From: Hydractinia symbiolongicarpus
Lineage: Eukaryota > Cnidaria > Hydrozoa > Anthoathecata > Hydractiniidae
Length of the DNA: 64,000 nucleotides
Direction: 5' to 3'
NCBI RefSeq assembly: GCF_029227915.1
Contig: NC_079884.1
Coordinates: 26,972,001-27,036,000, forward strand
Below the pieces are notes generated by a model. It ran no database searches. It worked only from the letters and a program-made list of their open reading frames with translations, and had not been told where the DNA came from. Positions 19,438-30,200 of this stretch are shown in pieces (positions within the stretch are counted from its first letter, which is position 1; each line of letters opens with the position of its first letter). The position numbers and the translations under genes are program-made.

Positions 19438-22400
19438 CTAGAAATAAAAAGGCGCCGTATGTACCCCGTCATCGTGCACGACTCTTTTGTCAAAAAATCC
19501 TGAGAGCCCGAGTTTACTCTGTTCATACGTGATCATGCCCTGGTTGTGTACCCGACAATCCACGTTTTTGGCCATGTCCAGGCCACCCTTCAGCGCACTC
19601 AGGTATCTACCCCAGGTCACAGCATTCTGTCTCTTTGACATGCCCTTACACGAGAATTTAGTACCCTCCTTACCCTCAACAAAGTAGCACTTGGCTGTCA
19701 GGACAATCATCCAAAACCCAATAAATTCCGCTTTAAATAACCCTCCCGTTCGACTCGAGCACTTATCGGTGACGAGCCAGTTTTTTACGTTTTTATCGTA
19801 CTCGTCAAGCAGTTTGGGACGAACGACATCTCGTAACTCTTCTCTGGAGATGGCAAAATACGCACTGTCGGTGTCCATGTAAATGTACTCATAGTCCCGA
19901 CAATCCACGTACTTGTCCAGAAAATTGTAGTAAAATTCGAGCATGCGCAACTTTGCGAGTTAATATACCGCGATACCGTACTAGTAGGCTCTATCGATAG
20001 CACATTTGCGCTTGTCCCTTCTTACCTCATAAGCATCCCCAATCTCTTCAAGGTCCTCCAGGTACGGGCTCCACAGGGCTGCATCAACCTCCTTTTCATC
20101 CCTTTTGAATGTAGTATTTGCATGCCTTGCCAAATCTTCAATCATCTTGCCGTAGAACGAGTTGCCTTTCAACTTTGCCGGAGTCTTTATCATCCTGTCG
20201 TCGTGCATCGGCAATCTCCTCCGGGAACCAGGCAAAGGGCCTACCTCGGGCGTACTTGAGGAACTGGTGAAAGGCAGTAACCTTTAGCCCATGGTTAAGG
20301 TACCATTTTAGCACAGGGGTATACAGTACGTGTACCCGGAAAACGCTTGCGGACCGTAGTTTTTAAGTATTCGTGCATGTGCTCGGGGATTTGATCATCA
20401 GGTTTCTCCTTGACGATAAACAGGAGAGCCATTTCGGTGAGTTTGTCACGCAGATAGTTGGGTACCTCGATATCAACTTGGGCAAAGCCAACGAGCGATC
20501 TATCTAGCACAACTCGCGTTAATAGCTATGTTAAGTTATGTGCCGATGTCGGTGCGGCCACCTTGATCAACTGTTCCTTCCCACAAGGAAAGTCCTGCAT
20601 AAGAGTACTCGGGTACAGCATGTTTGCATCATACCCTAGAATGGTCTTGCACTTGTGAGGTTCGCCGTACACGTGAGATCTAATACCCGTCACGTCTCGT
20701 TTGTGATATCTACAGAATACGATCGCGGGACCACCCACCATCCCCGTCCGCAAAAGGTCGTAGGCCTCATTCCTCGTACATTTTTCACATGTTTTCCGTA
20801 CCTCCTTGCAGGCCTTACAAGTCTTGCTATAGCAAGAATCTTTACACCTATGCCTGCAGGGGTCTCCTGGAGCGTATAGTTCTAGCTTCGGGTTCAGCCG
20901 TAGAGACATGTTCAATACGTAGCGCATTGACACGCCCGGAATACTGACCGCGTCCTTCAAAATATTGATTTCATCGTCGTAATACTGCAACCTCGTCTTG
21001 TTCACGGCTTCAATGAGCGGTTCCACGTCGGCTAAGTTGTACTCACGCAACCAGTCCATCATGGTGACACATCCTCGCCTGTAAAACTCGGCGCAGAATG
21101 TCTCGTACTCTTCGCAAGATAGTGTGTTTCCCACTTAGCCGGCTATAAAAGTTCTCATGAGCCACAGCCCCAACATGTTTCAGCTTCTCCTGGTTCGTCA
21201 ACCATTCATATGGAAACATGAGCTTTTTGGGCTTATATTCCAACGACTTGCACCAGCCGTCATAGCTTAGACCGGGGGCAAGGAAATTTTTAATATCTAG
21301 AAATTTAAATCTCGAAGTAGTGAGGAACATGTAGTCCTTATCTTTTTTCGCCACTTTGATCTTATCACCTTGCGCGATCTCTTCAACAAAATACCGCTTG
21401 ATCAGGTTGATGTTGTACTTGCCGGAATTAAACCCTATTACAGCTACTTGATTTACCCACTCATCCCACAACTCCTGGTTCTTTTTGGAGAGCATGTCAA
21501 AGTCGTCGGGTTTTAGGTACATTCTCTCGACCTCTTTCACAATGAGGGCATGTTTCTTTTCCAGGTCCTCCACAAACAACTTGACCAGAATTTTGGGATT
21601 TTTGGGCTCAATGAACGTCGGGCGACTATTCAAACTATCGGCAATACCAACACTTACCGGAACATGTCTCAAAAGATATGTTAGATCTGAGGTTTGCTGG
21701 TAATTTAAAGGTGATAGGAGAGCTTCGAAATCAAATACCAGGTAGTGAGGATATATCCTGAACTCCTTCTGAAAGTACCTCTTGATTGTGGGAGGTTTTT
21801 CACATTCCCAAGCCCTGACGAGGCTATAGCTCTTTCCCCGTATCATCCTTTCCTTGGACAAGGTTGCAGCGTAATGAGCCTTGTCCGCCTCGGTTCTCCC
21901 GGACAGACAGCGATATCCGTACCACTTACAACGTTGTACTCGTAAGCGGTCTTTGTGACAGGCTCATAGCCATCCACTTTCCACTCCTTATTGTCATCAC
22001 GCATAACACGCTCACCACCATGTCCACAAAGTGCATGATGGATATGTCTTCCGGTTTGCCTCGACATGTGTTCTATCTATTTTGATGCATCATAGCTATA
22101 CCCCTCATCGTAAAAGACCTTTTCAGCCCTGCTCGGCATACGTTTGATCTTCCCCCCTTTGATGATAATCGTCGTCTTGACACCCTCGCATTCGTTCATT
22201 TTTTGCCGTGTGGGGTGGTTGCTTTTGGTGAACAGTTGCTTGCACACCTTACATTCCCATTTCTGTTGAGCCAGCACATCTAAATCCTTGATGTAGAAAC
22301 AGTGCCCGTCCAGCATACCTAGATCGATAGTGTCTAACTTTTTTTGTACTGTTTTTGACCATAGACGAGACGCCGTGGTGCTTTCTCAGAGTTTGTCCTG

Positions 22401-22567
22401 GGTCGTCGTGAAGCGTTGCCCCTCCTGAAATTTGTTCCTTTGCCTTGCTGTATTAGAAAGGTGTCCCACACACTCTGTAGTCGGTCAGCAAGGGCGTCGC
22501 GAGTTGATGCCACTGGTGCAGACACAGTGCTATATAGTTTGCTAATTGCATTCCTGAACCAACTCAT
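19438..22567 (-). pseudogene. Polinton protein-primed DNA polymerase B, broken into about six frames
   Basis: It starts at MSWFRNAISKLYSTV (ATG 22565-22567, with TATATAAG ten bases upstream) and ends at the TAG at 19438-19440. Order: N-terminal region (22334-22567); a C2H2-like finger with KWECKVCKQLF (about 22260); HIHHALCGHGGER (about 22040); exonuclease with Exo I LVFDFEALL (about 21745) and Exo II GFNSGKYN (about 21430); a Cys-rich insertion (about 20840); polymerase motif A ILGYDANMLYPSTL (about 20620); motif B KLKGNSFYGK (about 20160); motif C YMDTDSAYF (about 19860); and a C-terminal KLGLSGFFDKR. It would replicate the element. Each catalytic polymerase motif persists, but frameshifts separate the blocks. 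Confidence 0.9.
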
Positions 22568-22617
22568 CTCCTTTCTTATATACACATTTCAACAACGTCC
22601 GAGGATTTCATTCTGTC

Positions 22618-22874
22618 GAGATGTTACTACGCATGCGTTGATTGTTGATGAATTCCCCCTTTGACTCATTTTTTTGTATGATAGGGACTTTACCTTGATA
22701 TGCATGACTAAGCACCGACTTGCGAGCGCATGCGTTGATGATCGGTGGATTTTTGCTGATGATCAACGTATTTTTGTGTAATGAGGCGTGACAAGTAAAA
22801 TTGTGTATGATCATTTTCATAAGAGTTTGACCGTGATTGAAAAAGTGTGTATGGAAGGACCCTCTACACTAGCT
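22618..22874 (-). repeat. Polinton right terminal inverted repeat
   Basis: Inverse of 10436-10691, ending GGACCCTCTACACTAGCT. The extra base relative to the left copy is in an A/T run near 22672. The PolB gene starts 51 bases inside it. Confidence 0.9.
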
Positions 22875-22977
22875 GTATATTCTTTGAAAAAAGCAACATT
22901 GCCTCTAAAGAACTTTGTATGGAGCAATCCATCACAATACACTAGAGAAAAAAAGTCCGTCTTTAGTTTCATGCATG

Positions 22978-24743
22978 TAAGCAAAACCTTAGTCAAAAAG
23001 ATGCCTTACGCGTACAAGGTGGGTGACAATGCAATATGACAAATTTTTGTCCAATATCTATAATGCCGATTACATTGAATATTTTTAAAAGAGCTAAACT
23101 TACCAACTTCCTTGACGATAACAAAATAATGTCTGAGGAACAAATTTGGTATAGAAAGAAACTCTGTACAAAATTAGCAACGTTATTACTATCAAACGGG
23201 ATTGGAAACGGAATCAACAAAGGAAATATAATGAGGGCATTTTTTGCCGATCTATCTGAAGCCTTCACAAGCTATGAAGGGATCTGTTTTACAATTGTTT
23301 ACAGATTGCCTTTTTAACATAGTGAAATTGGGCGATATTGACGGTCAGAAGTCGTCCCCAAACTCCATTAATTGTAGGGTAGCCCAGGGGTTGATCCTTT
23401 AGCCCATACGATTTCTTATTTCCTTCAATGACTTTGAAGATTGTCTGTGACCTAAGGTTTTAAATTCTTCTGATGATACGTTTGTTTACCATAAAATAAA
23501 CCTGTGTCAAAATCGAGCATGTCTTGAACTGCGAACTGAAAAACATTTCAAATCTGAGTCACAACGGACTCCTTATTCTTAAATCTAGCAAAACAGAATC
23601 CATGATATTTAGCATGAAGAAGAAACCACACCAGTAGTCTCATTTTCTTAGTATTCACATGTATTATGTAATTCCCACGCAGTAGATGGCGAAAAAAAGC
23701 CTACGACAGAAATTTTATCCTTACTTGTATAAAAATACAAGAAAAGATTACGAAACTTGCTAAGAAATTTTTTTTAGTAAAATTATCTCAGGATTTAAGA
23801 AACTTTCACTAGTTGAGCATTTGGTTGGTTTTTTATGTGTACAAAATGTGTGCGCAGCTGGTTGGAATAGTAAAGTACGCAATCAGTGATGTTATGGATT
23901 TGTGTCAAAAAGGCAGATTTTAGGTTTCAAGTTAGCAATCTTATGCAGAATATCAAAAAGTACTAGACTCTTCTTTGCTTGATGAAAAAAAAGTAATGAA
24001 ATTTTCTTTTTAAATGTTTAATTTTCAATCAATTAGTCTACCTAAATTAGTAATGGTACGAATGTGTGACACAATCTTTGAAAGGTAAACGGAGTGGTAC
24101 AGTCAGAAAGTGATTGCCATGAAGTTTTTTGTCTTTACTTTCTCAGCATGTGTCAAATCGACTCCTAATATATCTTAATTTTGAAATAAAACGCTAGCAC
24201 ACCCTGTTCGTTCGCCCTGGAGATTAAGCAATTATCCCAAGTTTGAAGGAACAATTCATACAATAAAGTGTATAACTATTACACTCACCATCCTCCATTA
24301 ACTGTATCACTAAGAACTGCGGAGGAACCCAGTATTATCAAATTATTGGTACATCCAAAAAATGATTAGTTTGTCCTAATTTTCTATTAAAACGATGCAT
24401 AGTGAGCACGCTTGCCGCGGATATTAAGCAATACGAAGTTTCCAAGTTCGAAACCATTTTACTCCGCTCCCTCCGTCAATCCTTCACAGAGGAAAGCATC
24501 AAAACCCCATATTAATGAGAGATTATCGCTAAATTAATATTGGTACAAATGTGTGACGCAACTGTTGAGACACGGACAAGCTGGTACCGTAGAAAGTGAA
24601 TGAAATCAAGTTTTCGAAACCAGCTCTCGCTACCACAGCGCACACGTTTGCGGCGAAGTTTGAGCAATCGCCAAAAGTCTGGAAAAAGGTTATTTCTCCC
24701 AATCTAGGGTGCTTATTTGTCACAATTTTTGCGCCAAAATTTA
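22978..24743 (+). repeat. Left arm of a large palindrome (about 1.77 kb)
   Basis: The reverse complement of this arm matches 25019-26790 almost base for base. The outer boundary is TAAGCAAAACCTTAGTC and the inner boundary GCGCCAAAATTTA. Differences by eye are scattered substitutions and small indels, a few percent at most. The arm carries a dead reverse-transcriptase fragment (23036-23480) and non-coding sequence containing diverged repeats of its own (compare 24050-24125 with 24530-24610). Confidence 0.9.
23036..23480 (+). pseudogene. Non-LTR reverse transcriptase fragment (left arm)
   Basis: The 93-residue frame contains FCPISIMPITLNIFKRAKL, QIWYRKKLCTKLATLL and FFADLSEAF. These correspond to the YRPIS, QFGFRxxxST and FxDLxKAFD motifs of LINE reverse transcriptase. 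After a frame break, VAQGLIL and FNDFEDCL echo the QGSILGPLLF and INDL motifs. The catalytic Asp-Asp region is not intact. The same broken frame is present in the right arm, so the fragment was already dead when the arms duplicated. Confidence 0.75.
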
Positions 24744-25018
24744 AAATCATTGCAGTAAACTTTTTCCGTTTATTCTTTCGCCAGGGAATGCGGCGGAACC
24801 AAGTGGAAAATATCTTCAAGCTTTAACGATGAATTAAGAAAGGTAAAATTACTAAACACGAGATAACGGATTATTCATACACGGCCAAAAAATGTCAATT
24901 AAAAAGCATTCTTATACATTCTTATTCTTATACATGTGTATTGTACATTATATAAAATGTTTGGAAACTTGTTAGATGATATGGAAGCATACATTCAATG
25001 TAAATGTTCAATTCAATG
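24744..25018. other. Spacer of the palindrome
   Basis: 275 bp of unique AT-rich sequence between the two arms, with short direct repeats (CATTCTTATA, ATTCAATGTAAA). No gene is seen. Confidence 0.6.
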
Positions 25019-26790
25019 TAAATTTTGGCGCAAAAATTGTGACAAATAAGCACCCTAGATTGGGAGAAATAACCTTTTTCCAGACTTTTGGCGATTGCTC
25101 AAACTTCGCCGCAAACGTGTGCGCTGTGGTAGCGAGAGCTGGTTTCGAAAACTTGATTTCATTCACTTTCTACGGTACCAGCTTGTCCGTGTCTCAACAG
25201 TTGCGTCACACATTTGTACCAATATTAATTTAGCGATAATCTCTCATTAATATGGGGTTTTGATGCTTTCCTCTGTGAAGGATTGACGGAGGGAGCGGAG
25301 TAAAATGGTTTCGAACTTGGAAACTTCGTATTGCTTAATATCCGCGGCAAGCGTGCTCACTATGCATCGTTTTAATAGAAAATTAGGACAAACTAATCAT
25401 TTTTTGGATGTACCAATAATTTGATAATACTGGGTTCCTCCGCAGTTCTTAGTGATACAGTTAATGGAGGATGGTGAGTGTAATAGTTATACACTTTATT
25501 GTATGAATTGTTCCTTCAAACTTGGGATAATTGCTTAATCTCCAGGGCGAACGAACAGGGTGTGCTAGCGTTTTATTTCAAAATTAAGATATATTAGGAG
25601 TCGATTTGACACATGCTGAGAAAGTAAAGACAAAAAACTTCATGGCAATCACTTTCTGACTGTACCACTCCGTTTACCTTTCAAAGATTGTGTCACACAT
25701 TCGTACCATTACTAATTTAGGTAGACTAATTGATTGAAAATTAAACATTTAAAAAGAAAATTTCATTACTTTTTTTTCATCAAGCAAAGAAGAGTCTAGT
25801 ACTTTTTGATATTCTGCATAAGATTGCTAACTTGAAACCAAAAATCTGCCTTTTTGACACAAATCCATAACATCACTGATTGCGTACTTTACTATTCCAA
25901 CCAGCTGAGCACACATTTTGAACACATAAAAAATCAACCAAATGCTCAACTAGTGAAAGTTCTTTAAATCCTGAGATAATTTTACTAAAAAAAACTTCTT
26001 AGCAACCTTGTAATCTTTTCTTGTATTTTTATACAAGTAAGGATAAAATTTCTGTCGTAGGCTTTTTTTCGCCATCTACTGCGTGGGAATTACATAATAC
26101 ATGTAAATACTAAGAAAATGAGACTAATGGTTTGGTTTCTTCTTCATGCTAAATATCATGGATTCTGTTTTGCTAGATTTAAGAATAAGGAGTCCGTTGT
26201 GACTCAGATTTGAAATGTTTTTCAGTTCGCAGTTCAAGACATGCTCGATTTTGACACAGGTTTTTTTTGTGGTAAATAAACGAGTGCATCATCAGAAAAA
26301 TTTACAACCTTAGAATGTCGTAGACAATTTTCAAAGTCATTGAAGTAAATAAGAAATCGTATAGGCTAAAGGATCAACCCCTGGGCTACCCTACAATTAA
26401 TGGAGTTTGGGGACGACTTCTGACCGTCAATATCGCCCAATTTCACTATGTTAAAAAGGCAATCTGTAAACAATTGTAAAACAGATCCCTTCATAGCTTG
26501 TGAAGGCTTCAGATAGATCATCAAAAAATGCCCTCATCATATCTCCTTTGTTGATTTCGTTTGCAATCCCATTTGATAGTAATAACGTTGCTAATTTTGT
26601 ACAGAGTTTCTTTCTATACCAAATTTGTTCCTCAGACATAATTTTGTTAACGTCAAGGAAGTTGGTAAGTTTAGCTCTTTTAAAAATATTCAATGTAATC
26701 GGCATTATAGATATTGGACAAAAATTTGTCATATCGCATTGTCACCCACCTTGTACGCTTAAGGCATCTTTTTGACTAAGGCTTTGCTTA
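25019..26790 (-). repeat. Right arm of the large palindrome
   Basis: Inverted copy of 22978-24743, ending GACTAAGGCTTTGCTTA. It is 17 bp from the left end of the hAT-like element that follows. Confidence 0.9.
26290..26732 (-). pseudogene. Non-LTR reverse transcriptase fragment (right arm)
   Basis: Copy of the fragment at 23036-23480 with a handful of amino-acid differences (for example DVNKIMSEEQ for DDNKIMSEEQ, and FFDDLSEAF, nearer the family consensus than the left arm's FFADLSEAF). Confidence 0.75.
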
Positions 26791-27338
26791 GTATTTGCAA
26801 CGGGTAACAGGGACGGATCTAGGATTTCTGATGTACCCCGTCATAAAATGTACTTATATTAGTGACACGCGAAGGCCCACCCGTTGGGCCTGAGGGCCCA
26901 GAAAATTTTTAAACATTGGAGGATCCTAGATTGTCTGAAAACAACATTCCCGCATCTAAATTGTAAATTATTTTGAAAATAAAAAGGCTATTTGTCATTC
27001 ATACAGCATAAAACGAAAATCGTTACCGTGTCATCTTTTCAACAATGTTGTTTGGTTGCTTCTCTTTCTTGCTGAGTTTCTATTGTTATATATGAAGCCT
27101 ATGAACTAAAGAAACAAGATTATCTCATATAATTTATAGATGTTAATAGGCCGTTTCGCTCAATATCAGAGCTCATCAGCATGCCTAGGATAACAAAAAA
27201 TGTCATCCAGACATGGACAGCCAAATAAAAAAGAAGTAAAGAATTAAGATAACAAGATACAATGATGAGGAAAAAATAGAGAAAAATTTAGCTGTCATTG
27301 GCATATTTATATTTAAAAAATACAGGATAACTTGACAA

Positions 27339-27516
27339 CTGCAACTATGTTCTACTATTTCTTGACAGTTTTCAATTAAATGATAATGAATATTGGAATG
27401 AAATGGTTTTATATAAATTAAAATGAATGCAGGATAAAATGACAATTGAGTAACCCCATAGTCCCTGCAACTATGTTCTACTATTTCTTGACAGTTGTCA
27501 ATTAAATGAAAATGAA
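27339..27516. repeat. Direct repeat of about 45-50 bp near the hAT left end
   Basis: CTGCAACTATGTTCTACTAT and the following ~25-30 bases occur at 27339 and again at 27475, with few differences. The repeat lies beside the point where the transposase reading frame is cut, so it may mark the rearrangement that removed the catalytic domain. Confidence 0.6.
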
Positions 27517-27523
27517 CTATGGA

Positions 27524-29780
27524 CTAAAAAAATAGCTGATCATTGACTAAAACATTGATGGGCTGGGATTTAGATAACATCTGACTAATGAAATTATTAA
27601 AAACAGTGGAAGTAAATTCATGTAAACCATTGTTTGTGGATTGATGTTGATTAAAAGATCTAGTTGCATCATTCCATTTTGTAAAAGGTTGTAAAAAAAG
27701 GTTTTGAATTTTACCACATTTGTCAGGGAACTTTGATCCAAAAAGAACACAGGGTAAACAAAAAGCCCCATCATAAGCTGGTGAGTAGCGAAGCCAAGGG
27801 TAATCTTTCAACCACTTTGAACGGAACTGACGTTTTAAAGTTTTAGGGTAGGTATAATCTGCAGAAGGGGAAAAAGTCTGATTTATTAGATCGAAAATTT
27901 GTTTGTCTGTCATCCCTTCTTTAACACGAAGTCTGTAATATGCAACATCAGTTACATCAAAATGTTGTGGAAGGGAATCAACTATTTTTGATGTTATGAC
28001 TGATTTATTATTGTTTGGAAAAAAATTAGGTTCATGGCTAGTACTATTTTGTAAAAGATTACTAAAAACATTAGATACAGAAGAAGTAGAAGGATTTGAA
28101 ATGTTGCTTGAAGGTGTATAATTAGTAACTTTTATTATTGCTTGGGGATCCTGACTTGATGTAGGCAATTGCTGAGGAAGAGATACCTTTGGTAAAATAA
28201 GCTTATTCTTGGTGACAGGTTTAAAATCAATTTTCTTTTGAAAGAATCCAGAAACATTGGTAGACATACATTTCTTCTTAAATAGAGGCTTATAAATTAA
28301 TTCCTTAGAAGTAAATAAAAGTGGCACATAGTGATTATGTTTAAAAGTAAGATCTGAAATGAGATGACCTTCATAACAAAACAAAATATGGAAGCAAGTT
28401 TCATCAACCTTTGGCACACGTGGAAAAACCTTTTTATTGAATATTTCTTTGTATTTGAGAGGACCACAATCAGGATAATAACACATAATATTTCTGCGAA
28501 TTATAGAAGACAATGACAAAACAAAGAAAAAACCAGACCACTAATTCATGTTTTTCAAACAAAAAGTAGCCTCAGCTTTGACAAGTTCAGCAGCCTTAAA
28601 ATTAGTATCAACAGCAGCATGAGATACTGACATTGCTAAAATATTTGATGGACTTAAAGATGGATATTTGTCAACAAATAAATTGGGGTGAGAACTATAA
28701 TACTCAGAATTGACAAAAAGTTCAATGCAAGCAAGTAGCCTTAACTGTTGCGTCAAACTATTATCACCTACCAGACATAAGGATATGGAGCTAAACAAGC
28801 AATTTCCAGATGATTCGGACCTAAACAGTGAAAAATAAATAAATATTTCTTAGAGAAATTAAAGAGAATTCACTCCTCAGAGCAAAGACACTAAGTTTTA
28901 ACATTTTGAGAAGAATCAAAACCATTATTAATTCCACACACACACATGCCAGCTAGCTTGTGGCGCGCCGTAGATTAGTGGTTATGTGGCGCCGTAGATT
29001 AGTGGTTATGTGGCGCCGTAGATTGGTGGTTATAGCTCTCGTACTCTGTGCGGGAGACTGGGGTTCGATTCCTCTTGACGGCGATTCAACATGGGCGAGT
29101 GAATGTTACCATAGCCCCGGGTTAACCCAAGCCATGTGAAGAAAATTGGGAAGATGGCACACTGTGTGGGCCGTTGGATGTTGCCGGGAGTTGTCTAGTA
29201 GAGCGCGGGCTCTAATTGGGTCTGCGTAGCTCAAAATGAGCATTAAATACTCGACTCTCCATCTACGCCATGGCCCCTCCTGGAAATAATAGACAGGGTA
29301 TATCCCTCGATATTTGTGAGGCTAGCCATGTAAAATATGCACATCTATCTATCTATCTATCTGCCGTAGATACGGTTGCTAGCTCTCCAAGAGTAATAAT
29401 CAAAACAAAAACCACGAATACATGTAGCTAGCTAGCTAGCCATAAGTAGTTCATGGTGATGACATAGTGATGTACACTTAATTACTATGGTAACAAATGG
29501 TCAGCAAAAATCAGAAATGGAAATTACAGAAAATAAAATCTTACCTCAATGCAACACAATTCTTGGAAGAAACTGATGCAGGAAGATAATTCAAAGCATC
29601 TTCATTCACACCAATTTCTCCACAAGAAAGTACAGCATAAAGCTGTTCTGTGTTTAAAAACACATTTTTATTTGAATTTATCCATTTCTTAGAATAAATA
29701 CTAAATATTTCAATCAATTTCTGCAAATCTTCGTCTTGAAATAATTTCAAAACATCTTCTCTCACTGAACTAAACGCCAT
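27524..29780 (-). pseudogene. OTU-like protease plus TTF zinc finger protein of the hAT element
   Basis: Exon 1 (29780-29545, ATG at 29778-29780) starts MAFSSVREDVLKLFQDED and ends at a GAG|GTAAGA donor. Exon 2 starts at 28820 after TTTCACTGTTTAG; the joined codons are in frame. Exon 2 opens with SSGNCLFSSISLCLVGD, an OTU-type cysteine-protease motif (usual DGNCLF, here with Ser for the Asp), and later has HILFCYEG and FKHNHYVPLL, the expected OTU histidine. A single in-frame TAG at 28541-28543 interrupts it. Further on, RQFRSKWLKDYPWLRYSPAY followed by DGAFCLPCVLFG is a TTF-type zinc finger, a DNA-binding module of hAT transposases. The protein ends abruptly at 27524 before any transposase catalytic region. 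Confidence 0.72.
28961..29362 (+). mobile_element. tRNA-derived SINE with triplicated head
   Basis: The head contains TAGATTGGTGGTTA (A-box-like) and GGTTCGATTCC (perfect B box, 29062-29072), the internal pol III promoter of tRNA genes. The first part, GCCGTAGATTAGTGGTTATG, occurs three times in tandem before the full head. A central block CGGGTTAACCCAAGCCATGT (29118-29137, continuing about 13 bases) is shared with the SINE at 31557-31784. The 3' end is an (ATCT)n tail at 29343-29362. It lies in the intron of the OTU-TTF gene. Confidence 0.8.
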
Positions 29781-30200
29781 GTTGAGCAATGATGTTGAGG
29801 AAGATATGAAGATGAAGACTAGCGTGAGCATTTTTGCTTTTGCAGGGTATTGATTTTTAGCCAATCACAACTTAAGAAAACTTCTGTAATGACCAATCAA
29901 ATCCTGCCGGTGTTCTTCTCCTGCAAACCCGGCACTCTAGACCAATAAGAGTTAAGAATAACCTCATTGCTCCGGCAAAAACCTGCAGGGCGGGGTCCAT
30001 ATTTTTCTATCCGCCATCACGGCAGCAACAGCGGCGGCAATATTATTAATTTTTATATTGATGAGCGCTCAAATGAATACATTATTACACGCCCCAAATA
30101 TTACTGGTTAGTACTAAATATTTGAAAATTAGATAAACTATACTTGTTATTTTTAAACCCCGTCCTTTGACCCAATTGACGGGGTTTGGATCCGCCCCTG

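Larger units (their letters stand above)
10436..22874. mobile_element. Polinton/Maverick element, degenerate full-length copy
   Basis: It is 12.4 kb, bounded by inverted repeats of 256 and 257 bp. It contains the hallmark set of self-synthesising virus-like transposons: protein-primed family B DNA polymerase, retroviral-type integrase, FtsK/HerA-type packaging ATPase and a jelly-roll major capsid gene, plus accessory genes. Order from the left: DUF4116-like (+), small membrane and zinc ORFs (+), structural-type gene (+), coiled-coil membrane protein (-), capsid (+), zinc-repeat protein (+), small hydrophobic protein (+), integrase (+), two MSV199-type genes (-), ATPase (-), unknown gene (-), small ORFs (-), PolB (-). 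Almost every large gene has stops or frameshifts, so the copy is inactive. I did not find an adenain-like protease. No clean 6 bp target duplication is visible: only AGCT is common to both edges. Confidence 0.93.
26808..30200 (-). mobile_element. hAT-like element carrying an OTU-TTF gene, transposase core missing
   Basis: The left end reads CAGGGACGGATCTAGG and the right end is the inverse of CAGGGGCGGATCC, the type of terminus used by many hAT elements. The only coding content is the minus-strand OTU plus TTF zinc finger gene at 27524-29780. The hAT catalytic domain and C-terminal dimerisation region that should follow are absent, and the left 700 bp has duplicated non-coding sequence instead. 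It is probably an internally deleted, non-autonomous copy. No 8 bp target duplication was found. Confidence 0.65.

Noticed and set aside
18542-19440. Adenain-like protease expected in Polintons
   Set aside because: I looked for a His...Asp/Glu...Cys protease pattern here and at 11401-11780 and found none; the gene may be deleted or too decayed to see.
28961-29100. Functional tRNA gene
   Set aside because: A and B boxes are present, but the sequence runs into a SINE body with an (ATCT)n tail and the head is triplicated; no complete cloverleaf was convincing.
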